Below are positions 1 through 6,734 of a stretch of DNA of 14,529 nucleotides, piece by piece. The stretch comes from an uncultured Paracoccaceae bacterium. GTDB lineage: Bacteria > Pseudomonadota > Alphaproteobacteria > Rhodobacterales > Rhodobacteraceae. The stretch lies in NCBI GenBank assembly GCA_937907485.1, contig CALESR010000175.1, positions 1-14,529 of the forward strand, written 5' to 3'. Made by a program: the position numbers and the translations under genes. The notes below the pieces were generated by a model. It saw only the letters and a list, made by a program, of their open reading frames with translations. It was not told the DNA's origin and searched no databases. Position 1 is the first letter of the stretch. Each line of letters opens with the position of its first letter.

Positions 1-2
1 AG

Positions 3-68
3 GGTGGCGCCGCTGACCGTGAGTCGGTGCTGGCGCTGGTGCGGGATCTGGCGGCGCGCGATGGGTGA
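3..68 (+). CDS. atpA: F1 ATPase alpha subunit, C-terminal end (partial)
   Basis: Only the last 21 codons are in the window, in frame 3, ending at the TGA at 66-68. The residues read ...ADRESVLALVRDLAARDG, an amphipathic acidic/basic helix as expected at the C terminus of an F1 alpha subunit. The call rests mainly on position: the next gene is a gamma subunit that starts at the ATG at 61, inside this reading frame (8-nt overlap), and alpha always precedes gamma in F-type ATPase operons. The absence of a beta gene after gamma cannot be judged from the partial gene, but the arc operon follows instead of atpD/atpC. That fits the N-ATPase gene order, in which beta and epsilon come first and alpha-gamma come last. 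The subunit would carry non-catalytic nucleotide sites in the cytoplasmic F1 head. Confidence 0.7.
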   Translation, partial: GGAADRESVLALVRDLAARDG

Positions 69-876
69 TGCGGCGTTGGCCGACCGAATCGACGGCGTCC
101 GCCAGTTGGGCGGCGTGGTGCGCGCGATGACCGGCATCGCCGGGGCCCGCGCGCGCACCGCCCGCGCGCAGATCGCCGCTGTCGAAGGCTATGCCGCCAG
201 TCTGGGCGCATCCCTCAGGCAGGCACGCGCGCTGGCTGGAGTGGCGGGGCCGCCCCCAGAGATGCGTCCGGCGCTGGTGGTGTTCTGCGCCGAGCAGGGC
301 TTTGTCGGCGGCTTTTCCGACCGGGTGCTGGACGCTGTCACCCCGGCGGCGGCCGACCTGTTCGTGATCGGCAGCCGGGGTCTGGCCCTTGCACAGGCGC
401 GCGGGATCGTGCCGGTCTGGTCGGCGGCGATGCCGTCGCGATCGGCCAGTCTGCCGAGCTTTGCCGACAGCCTTATGACGGCGCTTCTGGCGCAAGGCCT
501 GCCGCGACAGATCGGCGTGCTGCGCACCCTTTGGGCGCAGGGGCAGGGCCGGGTTGATCGGCAGGTCCTGTTCCCGCTGTCACCTGAGGCGCCGATGCAG
601 GTGGCCTCGTCGCCCCTGACCAATCTTCCCGCCGCCGATCTGGTCGCCGCCATCACCCTCGACGCCTTGCACGCCGGCCTGACCCGCGCAGCCCTGGAGG
701 CCTTTGTCGCGGAAAACGAGGCACGCCGCAGCGCGATGTCTGCCGCCACCCGCCAGATCGAGGACGAGTTGGAAACCCTGCAAGCCCTGTCGCGCCGCCA
801 GCGGCAAGAGGCGATCACGGACGAAATTCTGGAAATCTCGGCCGGTGCCCGCGTCGGTTTGCGCACTCCGGCCTAA
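61..876 (+). CDS. atpG: F1 ATPase gamma subunit, probably of an alternate (N-type) F1F0 ATPase
   Basis: This 271-aa protein is the rotor shaft that couples the F1 head to the membrane ion channel. The N terminus (LADRIDGVRQLGGVVRAMTG, residues about 6-25) matches the gamma pattern of an R-I-x-x-V-x-x-x-x-x-V-x-x-A-M helix. The C-terminal helix (residues about 213-265) contains the family pattern E-N-E-A-R-x-S-A-M, then R-R-Q-R-Q-E-A-I-T-x-E-I-x-E-I. The ATG at 61 is preferred: it overlaps the alpha stop by 8 nt and gives the usual N terminus, whereas starting at base 4 adds residues read from the alpha gene. The sequence is more divergent than housekeeping gammas of the group. With beta/epsilon absent downstream, this points to the second, 'alternate' ATPase found in many bacteria, proposed to be an ATP-driven Na+ or H+ pump. 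Ion specificity cannot be read here because the c subunit is outside the window. Confidence 0.88.
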   Translation: MGDAALADRIDGVRQLGGVVRAMTGIAGARARTARAQIAAVEGYAASLGASLRQARALAGVAGPPPEMRPALVVFCAEQGFVGGFSDRVLDAVTPAAADLFVIGSRGLALAQARGIVPVWSAAMPSRSASLPSFADSLMTALLAQGLPRQIGVLRTLWAQGQGRVDRQVLFPLSPEAPMQVASSPLTNLPAADLVAAITLDALHAGLTRAALEAFVAENEARRSAMSAATRQIEDELETLQALSRRQRQEAITDEILEISAGARVGLRTPA

Positions 877-942
877 CCTGAGTCAGTTGCCGCGCTGCGC
901 GGGAGGCTAGCCTGAGGGCCTGTCCACCCAAAGGAGCACGTC

Positions 943-2373
943 ATGCCCGCAACCGAAAAACCTGGGTTTCGGTTCCCCTCTGCCTTTACCATCCTCTTCG
1001 GCCTGATCGTGCTGGCCGCCGTGCTGACCTGGATCATTCCGGCTGGCCGATATGAGAGGGTCGCCTCCTCCATGTTGGACCGCGATGTGCCCGTTGCCGG
1101 CACCTATGCGACGGTCGAGGCCAATCCGCAGGGTCCGCTGGACGTGATCCTGGCGCCGATTGCCGGGTTCTATGATCCCGTCAGCTATGCCGCGAATGCG
1201 ATTGATGTGTCGCTGTTCGTGCTGATCATCGGCGGGTTTATCGGGGTGGTCACGGCGACGGGCGCGATTGACGCCGGCATCGCGCGGGCGATGGCGCGGC
1301 TGAAGGGGCGGGAAACCTGGATGATCCCCTTCCTGATGGCGCTGTTCGCGCTGGGGGGCACGACCTATGGCATGGCCGAGGAGACGCTGGCGTTTTACGT
1401 CCTGCTGATCCCGGTGATGATCGCCGCGCGCTATGATGCGCTGACGGCGGTGGCGGTGATCCTGCTGGGCGCGGGGGTGGGCGTGCTGGGGTCGACGATC
1501 AACGCCTTTTCCACCGTCATTGCCTCGGATGCCGCCGGGGTCAGCTTTGCCGACGGGATATGGCTGCGGCTGGGGGTTCTGGTCGTGTGCTGGTTGGTCA
1601 GCGTGGCCTTTGTCATGCGCTATGCGGCGCGGGTGCGGGCCGATCCGACCAAGTCACTGGTCTATGACCACAAGGCCACCAACGAGGCGCATTTCCTGAC
1701 CGCGGCCCCGGCGCAAACCGCCAGTTTCACCGGGCTGCACAAGGTTGTGCTGGCGCTGTTCGGACTGACCTTTGGGGTGATGATCTGGGGCGTGTCGCTG
1801 GGCGGCTGGTGGATGGCGCAGATGAGCGGGCTGTTTCTGGCCGCCGCCATCGTCATCGGCATCGTCGCGCGGCTGGGCGAGGGGCGGCTGGTCGAGTCCT
1901 TCGTGAACGGCGCTCGCGATCTTTTGGGCGTGGCGCTGATCATCGGGCTGGCGCGCGGAATCGTGGTGGTGATGGATGCCGGGCTGATCACCGACACCAT
2001 CCTGCACGCCGCCGAAACCAGCGTTGCCGGGCTGACGCCCACGGCGTTCATTCTGGTAATCTACTGGATCGAGGTCGGGCTGTCGTTCCTCGTGCCATCC
2101 ACCTCAGGCCTTGCCGTTCTGTCGATGCCCATTCTGGCGCCGGTGGCCGATTTCGCCGGGGTCCAACGCGATCTGGTGGTGACGGCCTTTGCCACCGCCA
2201 GTGGCCTTGTGAACTTGGTCACGCCCACCTCGGCGGTGGTCATGGGCGGGTTGGCCATTGGGCGCGTGCCCTATGAACGTTGGCTGCGGTTCATCTGGCC
2301 GCTGCTGCTGGTCCTGACCGCCATCATCATGGCTGCGCTTGGCCTGTCCGCCGCGCTGGGAGCCCCCGCATGA
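943..2373 (+). CDS. YfcC/DcuC-family transporter, probable arginine/ornithine antiporter
   Basis: This 476-aa, very hydrophobic protein has about 11-13 predicted membrane segments. The N terminus (residues 10-39) has a short basic cytoplasmic tail, one helix and then TWIIPAGRYER, which is typical of the YfcC branch of the DcuC family. Two re-entrant-like conserved stretches follow: GGTTYGMAEETLAFY at about residues 139-153, and PSTSGLAVLSMPILAP near 385 with GLVNLVTPTS near 421. The start ATG has an AAAGGAG Shine-Dalgarno 7 nt upstream. The stop overlaps the arcA start as ATGA, so the two are probably translationally coupled. Family members are annotated as C4-dicarboxylate or basic amino acid carriers. 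The position at the head of an arcABC operon is what argues for arginine uptake in exchange for ornithine. Substrate is inferred from context, not shown by residues. Confidence 0.88.
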   Translation: MPATEKPGFRFPSAFTILFGLIVLAAVLTWIIPAGRYERVASSMLDRDVPVAGTYATVEANPQGPLDVILAPIAGFYDPVSYAANAIDVSLFVLIIGGFIGVVTATGAIDAGIARAMARLKGRETWMIPFLMALFALGGTTYGMAEETLAFYVLLIPVMIAARYDALTAVAVILLGAGVGVLGSTINAFSTVIASDAAGVSFADGIWLRLGVLVVCWLVSVAFVMRYAARVRADPTKSLVYDHKATNEAHFLTAAPAQTASFTGLHKVVLALFGLTFGVMIWGVSLGGWWMAQMSGLFLAAAIVIGIVARLGEGRLVESFVNGARDLLGVALIIGLARGIVVVMDAGLITDTILHAAETSVAGLTPTAFILVIYWIEVGLSFLVPSTSGLAVLSMPILAPVADFAGVQRDLVVTAFATASGLVNLVTPTSAVVMGGLAIGRVPYERWLRFIWPLLLVLTAIIMAALGLSAALGAPA

Positions 2374-3593
2374 CCCTGACCTATGGAGTCCATTCCGAAG
2401 CCGGCAACCTGCGCCGCGTTCTGGTGCATCGCCCGGGGTCGGAAATAGCGCGGCTGACGCCCGCCAATGCCGCCAGCCTGCTGTTCGACGATGTGCTCTG
2501 GGTGAAACAGGCGCGGATTGATCACATGGCCTTTGTCGATGCCCTGCGCGAACGCGGGGTCGAGGTGGTGCTGCTGCGCGAGATGCTGGAGGAAGTGCTG
2601 ACCAACCCAAAGGCCCGCCGCTGGCTGCTCGAGGCGCGCATCAGCGATGATACTGTGGGGGTGGGCCTGTCCGACGATCTGCTGGCCTGCTTGATCGAGA
2701 TGCCGGCAAAGCCCCTGTCGCATATCCTGATCGGCGGGATGAGCCGCGCCGATCTGCCTATCCCGGAGGCCGGGGTTGTGGTGCCCATGCTGCGCGACGA
2801 GGATTTCCTGCTGGCGCCGATGCCCAACACCATCTTTACCCGCGATTCCAGTTGCTGGATCTATGGCGGCGTCACCCTGAACCCGATGTTCTGGCCTGCG
2901 CGACGACTGGAGACGCTGAACCTGGCCGCGATCTACAAGTTCCACCCCGATTTCGCGACCGCCGACTTTCCCATCTGGTTCGGCGATCCTATGGCCGATT
3001 ATGGCCCCGCCACACTGGAGGGCGGCGATGTCATGCCCATCGGCAATGGTGTCGTGCTGATCGGCATGGGCGAACGCACCACGCCGCAGGCGGTGGGGCA
3101 GGTGGCCCGCGCGCTGTTTGCCGGGGGCGCGGCCGAACGGGTCATCGCCTGCCAGTTCCCGCGCGCGCGCGCCTCGATGCACCTCGATACCGTCTTCACC
3201 TTTTGCGATCGCGATCTGGTGACGGTTTTTGCCGAGGTGACCGACGCCATCCAGACTTATTCCCTGCGTCCCGACGACAAGGGCGGTGTCACCATCACCG
3301 CCGAAACCGCGCCGTTCCTTGAGGTGGTGGCGGGTGCCCTTGGCCTGAAGCGGCTGCGCACCGTGCCCACCGGCGGCGATGCGTATGAATCCCAGCGCGA
3401 ACAATGGGATGACGCCAACAACCTCTTGTGCATCAGCCCCGGCGTGGTGGTGGGGTATGAGCGCAATGAGCATTCCAACACCCTACTGCGCAAGGCCGGG
3501 GTGGAGGTCATCACCATCTCGGGCGCTGAACTGGGCCGGGGGCGCGGTGGCTCGCATTGCATGACCTGCCCGCTGATCCGCGACGCCCTTTGA
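2370..3593 (+). CDS. arcA: Arginine deiminase
   Basis: This cytoplasmic enzyme hydrolyses L-arginine to L-citrulline and ammonia, the first step of the ADI pathway. The 407-aa length is normal for the family (about 400-420). Motifs of the guanidino-group-modifying fold are all present: FTRD (156-159), EGGD (217-220), HLDTVFT with the catalytic His (271-277), NNLLCISPGVVVGYERN (350-366) and the C-terminal GRGRGGSHCMTCP, whose Cys at about 397 is the nucleophile. The start at 2370 overlaps the antiporter stop by 4 nt (ATGA) and gives the conserved opening YGVHSEAGNLRRVLVHRPG. The longer reading frame from 2280 lies inside the antiporter gene and is not used. arcB follows after 12 nt with its own AAAGGA ribosome binding site. 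Confidence 0.97.
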   Translation: MTLTYGVHSEAGNLRRVLVHRPGSEIARLTPANAASLLFDDVLWVKQARIDHMAFVDALRERGVEVVLLREMLEEVLTNPKARRWLLEARISDDTVGVGLSDDLLACLIEMPAKPLSHILIGGMSRADLPIPEAGVVVPMLRDEDFLLAPMPNTIFTRDSSCWIYGGVTLNPMFWPARRLETLNLAAIYKFHPDFATADFPIWFGDPMADYGPATLEGGDVMPIGNGVVLIGMGERTTPQAVGQVARALFAGGAAERVIACQFPRARASMHLDTVFTFCDRDLVTVFAEVTDAIQTYSLRPDDKGGVTITAETAPFLEVVAGALGLKRLRTVPTGGDAYESQREQWDDANNLLCISPGVVVGYERNEHSNTLLRKAGVEVITISGAELGRGRGGSHCMTCPLIRDAL

Positions 3594-3605
3594 AAGGACC
3601 ATACC

Positions 3606-4607
3606 ATGCCGCAATCCCTGCACGGCCGCAGTTTCCTGAAACTGCTCGATTTTACCGGCGATGAGTTGCGCTTCCTGCTGCGTCTGGCGGCGGATCTGAA
3701 AACCGCCAAGGCGACGGGCACCGAACGCCAGTTGCTGAAGGGCAAGACCATCGCACTGATTTTCGAGAAGGACAGCACCCGCACCCGCAGCGCCTTCGAG
3801 GTCGCGGCCTTCGATCAGGGGGCGCATGTCACCTATCTGGGGCCCTCGGGCAGCCATATCGGCACCAAGGAGACGATGAAGGACACGGCCCGCGTGCTGG
3901 GTCGGTTCTATGACGCCATCGAATACCGGGGATTTGGGCAGGACAGTGCCGAAGTGCTGGCCCGTCACGCCGGGGTGCCGGTCTACAACGGGCTGACCGC
4001 CGAGTTTCACCCCACGCAGGTTCTGGCCGACCTGGTGACTATGCGCGATTTCACGCACAAGCATCTTTCGGACACGTCCTTTTGCTTTCTGGGCGATACC
4101 GGCGGCAACATGGGGTCCTCGCTGATGGTGGGTGCGGCGCTGATCGGCATGGATATTCGCCTCTGCGGCCCACAGGCGCTGTGGCCCGAAGCCGCGCTGC
4201 TGGAGCAGTGCCGAAAGCTGGCCGAAACCACCGGCGCGCGCATCACCCTGACCGAAAAGCTGGCCGAAGGGGTTGAGGGCTGCGATTTCGTCTATACCGA
4301 TGTCTGGGTGTCGATGGGCGAGCCCGAGACTGTCTGGGCGGACCGCATCGCGCTGCTGTCACCCTATATCGTGACGCAGAAGGTCATGGACCTGACCGGC
4401 AACCGGCATGCCAAATTCCTGCACTGCCTGCCCGCCTTTCACAACCGCGACACGGTGACGGGGGAAAAGGTGTTCCAGACCTATGGGTTGGAGTGCATGG
4501 AGGTTACCGACGAGGTCTTCGAATCCCCCGCCTCGGTGGTGTTCGATCAGGCGGAAAACCGGCTGCATTCCATCAAGGCGGTGCTGGTCGCCACCATAGG
4601 GGGCTGA
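3606..4607 (+). CDS. arcB: Ornithine carbamoyltransferase, catabolic
   Basis: This enzyme converts citrulline and phosphate to ornithine and carbamoyl phosphate in the ADI pathway; the anabolic enzyme runs the reverse reaction. The protein is 333 aa, the size of catabolic ArcB-type OTCases. Visible motifs are STRTR (57-61), which binds carbamoyl phosphate, HPTQ (135-138), DVWVSMGE (232-239) and HCLPAFH (273-279), the ornithine-side catalytic Cys motif. The start is the ATG 12 nt after arcA, preceded by a GAAAGGA ribosome binding site. The carbamate kinase gene begins 1 nt after the stop. The catabolic assignment comes from operon position and length; sequence motifs alone do not separate ArcB from ArgF. 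Confidence 0.96.
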   Translation: MPQSLHGRSFLKLLDFTGDELRFLLRLAADLKTAKATGTERQLLKGKTIALIFEKDSTRTRSAFEVAAFDQGAHVTYLGPSGSHIGTKETMKDTARVLGRFYDAIEYRGFGQDSAEVLARHAGVPVYNGLTAEFHPTQVLADLVTMRDFTHKHLSDTSFCFLGDTGGNMGSSLMVGAALIGMDIRLCGPQALWPEAALLEQCRKLAETTGARITLTEKLAEGVEGCDFVYTDVWVSMGEPETVWADRIALLSPYIVTQKVMDLTGNRHAKFLHCLPAFHNRDTVTGEKVFQTYGLECMEVTDEVFESPASVVFDQAENRLHSIKAVLVATIGG

Positions 4608-4608
4608 G

Positions 4609-5538
4609 ATGCGCATCGTCGTGGCCCTTGGCGGTAATGCCCTGTTGAAACGCGGCCAACCCATGACGCCCGAGGCGCAGCACACCAATGTGCGCATCGC
4701 CGCCGTGGCGCTGGCCGATCTGGCGCGTGATCACACGATCATCGTGGCGCATGGCAACGGGCCGCAGGTGGGGCTGATGGCCTTGCAGGCGGCGGCCTAT
4801 GCCCCCGGCACGCCCTGGCCGCTGGATATTCTGGGGGCCGAGACCGAAGGCATGATCGGCTATCTGCTGGAGCAGGAGTTGATGAACGCCCAACCCCCTG
4901 GAACCGATTGCGCCACGCTGCTGACGCGGGTTCTGGTCGATCCTGACGATCCCGCCTTTGGCCAACCGACCAAGCCCATCGGCCCGATCTATTCTCTGGC
5001 CGATGGTCAGTCGGCGCAGGCGCAGCATCATTGGGCGATGGTCGAGGAGAGCAAGGGCCAATTGCGCCGCGTCGTCCCCTCGCCCCTGCCGGTCGAGATT
5101 TTGGGTCTCGGCCCCATCCGTCTGCTGGTCGAGGCCGGGGTCTGTGTGGTCTGCGCGGGCGGCGGCGGCATCCCCGTCGTGCGCCGTCAGGACGGGCGGA
5201 TGGAGGGGGTCGAGGCGGTCATCGACAAGGACCGCACCGCCAGCCTGCTGGCCCGCGCGCTGGGGGCCGATGCGCTCTTGATGCTGACGGATGTTGACGC
5301 GGTCTATCGCGACTGGGGCAGGCCGGATCAATCGCCCATCGCCACGATCACCCCTGATGCGCTGGACGGCATGGAGTTCGCCGCCGGCTCGATGGCGCCA
5401 AAGATCGCCGCCGCCTGCGACTTCGTGCGGGCCGGGGGGGCGCTGGCCGGGATCGGCCGCTTGCAGGACGCGCGCCACATTCTGGAGGGGCAGGCGGGCA
5501 CGCAGGTGCGCCTGACGCCCTTTGCCGCGCTGGCCTAG
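4609..5538 (+). CDS. arcC: Carbamate kinase
   Basis: This enzyme transfers the phosphate of carbamoyl phosphate to ADP, giving ATP, CO2 and ammonia. It is the energy-conserving last step of arginine fermentation. The 309-aa protein has the amino acid kinase fold signatures: VVALGGNALLKRG at the N terminus, AHGNGPQVG (48-56), KPIGPIY (122-128), CAGGGGIPV (182-190), VIDKDRTASLLA (204-215), MLTDVDAVY (225-233) and GSMAPKIAAACDFV (260-273). The start lies 1 nt downstream of the arcB stop, so coupling is likely. A GC-rich hairpin begins 11 nt after the stop and probably ends the operon. Gene order antiporter-arcA-arcB-arcC completes the pathway without any linked regulator. Confidence 0.97.
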   Translation: MRIVVALGGNALLKRGQPMTPEAQHTNVRIAAVALADLARDHTIIVAHGNGPQVGLMALQAAAYAPGTPWPLDILGAETEGMIGYLLEQELMNAQPPGTDCATLLTRVLVDPDDPAFGQPTKPIGPIYSLADGQSAQAQHHWAMVEESKGQLRRVVPSPLPVEILGLGPIRLLVEAGVCVVCAGGGGIPVVRRQDGRMEGVEAVIDKDRTASLLARALGADALLMLTDVDAVYRDWGRPDQSPIATITPDALDGMEFAAGSMAPKIAAACDFVRAGGALAGIGRLQDARHILEGQAGTQVRLTPFAALA

Positions 5539-5548
5539 CGCAGATCAG

Positions 5549-5565
5549 CCCGGCGGCGGGCCGGG
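5549..5565 (+). terminator. Hairpin after arcC, possible operon terminator
   Basis: CCCGGC (5549-5554), loop GGCGG, GCCGGG (5560-5565) forms a perfect 6-bp GC stem 11 nt past the arcC stop codon. No run of T follows, so it is a weak intrinsic terminator at best or a 3'-end stabilising hairpin. Placement at the end of the arc operon supports the reading. Confidence 0.45.
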
Positions 5566-5586
5566 TGTGGCACTGTCTGACCGTTC

Positions 5587-5602
5587 GGTGCGACTGCGCA
5601 CC
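5587..5602 (+). promoter_or_regulatory. Leader hairpin just upstream of the OmpA lipoprotein ribosome binding site
   Basis: GGTGCG (5587-5592), loop ACTG, CGCACC (5597-5602) is a perfect 6-bp stem. It ends 3-4 nt before the GAAAGGA ribosome binding site of the gene at 5620. It could be a 5' leader stability or translation-modulating element. This is a sequence observation only. Confidence 0.3.
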
Positions 5603-5619
5603 CCGAAAGGACAAAGATC

Positions 5620-6264
5620 ATGGGAATTCACGGAAAAACCATTGCAACACTGGGGCTTGCAGGCGCGCTGGCGCTGGGGGCGTGCAGCTATCCCGATGGC
5701 AGCGTCAACCGGCCGGGAAGCGGCATGCTGATCGGTGGACTGACGGGCGCGGCGGCCGGGCAGATCATCGGCGGCAATACCGAGGCCAGCCTGATTGGCG
5801 CCGCCCTCGGCGCTGCGGTAGGCGGCGGGATCGGTGCCAGCTTGGCGGCGCAGGAACGCGAGTTGCGCGGATCGCTGGCGGGCAGCGGCGCCGAGGTCAC
5901 CAACACCGGCACTGACCTGCGGGTAATCCTACCCGAGGCCGTCACCTTCCGCACCGATTCCTCGGTCGTCGATTCCGGGTTCCGCCCGGCACTTCGGCAT
6001 GTGTCGTCCAGCCTGCAACGCCACCCCGATTCGCGCGTGCGAGTGATCGGCCATACCGACAATGTCGGCACGGCGGCCTATAACAACACCCTCAGCCAGG
6101 AACGCGCCATGGCCGTGGCGCGGGTACTCATCGAGACCGGCACCGATGCCGGGCGGGTCAGTGTCGCCGGGCGCGGGCTGCATGAGCCCGTTGTCTCGAA
6201 TGCCACCGCAGCGGGCCGCGCGCAGAACCGCCGGGTGGAAATCGTAATTACGCCGAACGGGTAA
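5620..6264 (+). CDS. OmpA-family lipoprotein with glycine zipper (YiaD-like)
   Basis: This 214-aa predicted outer membrane lipoprotein has an N-terminal signal with a lipobox LGAC, giving a lipidated Cys22. Residues about 32-78 form a glycine-zipper region (repeated GG/G-A motifs such as MLIGGLTGAAAG and ALGAAVGGGIGAS) that probably packs against or into a membrane. Residues about 98-214 are an OmpA C-terminal peptidoglycan-binding domain. They include the GHTDNVG stretch, the YNNTLSQERAMAV helix and the GRGLHEP...N-x-T-x-x-GRAQNRRVEI ending that contacts diaminopimelate. The role would be anchoring the outer membrane to the cell wall. The start ATG has a GAAAGGA site 8 nt upstream. The gene is probably transcribed separately from arcC, because hairpins lie on both sides. 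Confidence in family is high; physiological role is inferred. Confidence 0.93.
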   Translation: MGIHGKTIATLGLAGALALGACSYPDGSVNRPGSGMLIGGLTGAAAGQIIGGNTEASLIGAALGAAVGGGIGASLAAQERELRGSLAGSGAEVTNTGTDLRVILPEAVTFRTDSSVVDSGFRPALRHVSSSLQRHPDSRVRVIGHTDNVGTAAYNNTLSQERAMAVARVLIETGTDAGRVSVAGRGLHEPVVSNATAAGRAQNRRVEIVITPNG

Positions 6265-6294
6265 GGCGGTTTTCGGCGGTTTGAAAACGAATCG

Positions 6295-6324
6295 GTGCGG
6301 GGCAAACCTGTATCAGCCCCGCGC
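6295..6324 (+). terminator. Hairpin downstream of the OmpA lipoprotein gene
   Basis: GCGGGGC (6297-6303) pairs with GCCCCGC (6316-6322) around a 12-nt loop, extended by a T-G and a G-C pair to 6295/6324. It lies 31 nt after the stop codon. There is no T-run, so termination is possible but not certain. Confidence 0.4.
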
Positions 6325-6481
6325 CGCCGACCCCTGCTAGGGTCATGAGTGACGGCAAGAACGATCCGCCGTCAGCCGTTTGTTCGCAGAACGGCGAAGC
6401 CCCCGCGTTGGTCGTTTGCCGACCCCCCGGCCCACGCTGGGGCTTTTCCCCATCGAACAGACCCTGGAAAGGACCAGAGCC

Positions 6482-6697
6482 ATGGACAACAAAACCCCCT
6501 CGACCCCCGGCAAGATCGCCACGGACAACGCCGCCACCCGGATGACGGCCGTGAAGTCCGATTGGGATGCGGCGCCGGATGGTCCAAAGAAGGATGCCGC
6601 GCTGACCCACTTCCAGGCAGCGCAAAAGGCCCAGACGGCCAAGAATGATGCCGAATGCCACCGCGAACTTGACGCGGCCAAGCACGCGCTGGTGTAA
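6482..6697 (+). CDS. Small hydrophilic hypothetical protein (71 aa)
   Basis: The ATG at 6482 is preceded by a strong GGAAAGGA site 8 nt upstream and opens a 71-codon frame (MDNKTPSTPGKIATDNAATR...). The protein is lysine/alanine/aspartate rich and predicted soluble. A likely helical repeat-like segment, HFQAAQKAQTAKNDAECHRELDAAKHALV, fills the C-terminal half. It has no signal peptide, no membrane segment and one Cys. Gene-like ribosome binding, GC-rich third positions and a terminator hairpin right after the stop support a real gene. I do not recognise a functional family. Longer in-frame starts upstream (from 6380) lack a ribosome binding site. The 217-nt space before it holds only leader sequence with short hairpins, for example GGTCG/CGACC at 6410-6424. 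Confidence 0.75.
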   Translation: MDNKTPSTPGKIATDNAATRMTAVKSDWDAAPDGPKKDAALTHFQAAQKAQTAKNDAECHRELDAAKHALV

Positions 6698-6707
6698 ACC
6701 GGCCAGC

Positions 6708-6731
6708 CCCTCCGGCCAAAGGGCCGGGGGG
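6708..6731. terminator. Bidirectional terminator hairpin between convergent genes
   Basis: CCCTCCGGCC (6708-6717) pairs with GGCCGGGGGG (6722-6731) around the loop AAAG, giving a 10-bp stem with one T-G wobble. It sits between the + strand 71-aa gene (stop 6697) and the - strand Crp-family gene (stop 6735), exactly where a shared terminator is expected. T-runs are absent. Confidence 0.6.
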
Positions 6732-6734
6732 CGC

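Noticed and set aside
189..866. 225-codon open frame on the - strand opposite atpG
   Set aside because: Arg/Ala/Ser-rich low-complexity translation, and gamma-subunit motifs prove the + strand gene.
2271..3473. 400-codon open frame on the - strand opposite arcA
   Set aside because: It is a codon-bias shadow: the + strand frame has full arginine deiminase motifs, and the antisense translation is His/Gln/Gly rich with no recognisable domain.
4573..5478. 301-codon open frame on the - strand opposite arcC
   Set aside because: Same high-GC shadow effect; carbamate kinase motifs are on the + strand.
6345..6545. 66-codon + strand frame overlapping the start of the 71-aa gene
   Set aside because: Proline-rich translation, no ribosome binding site, and it overlaps a better supported gene in another frame.
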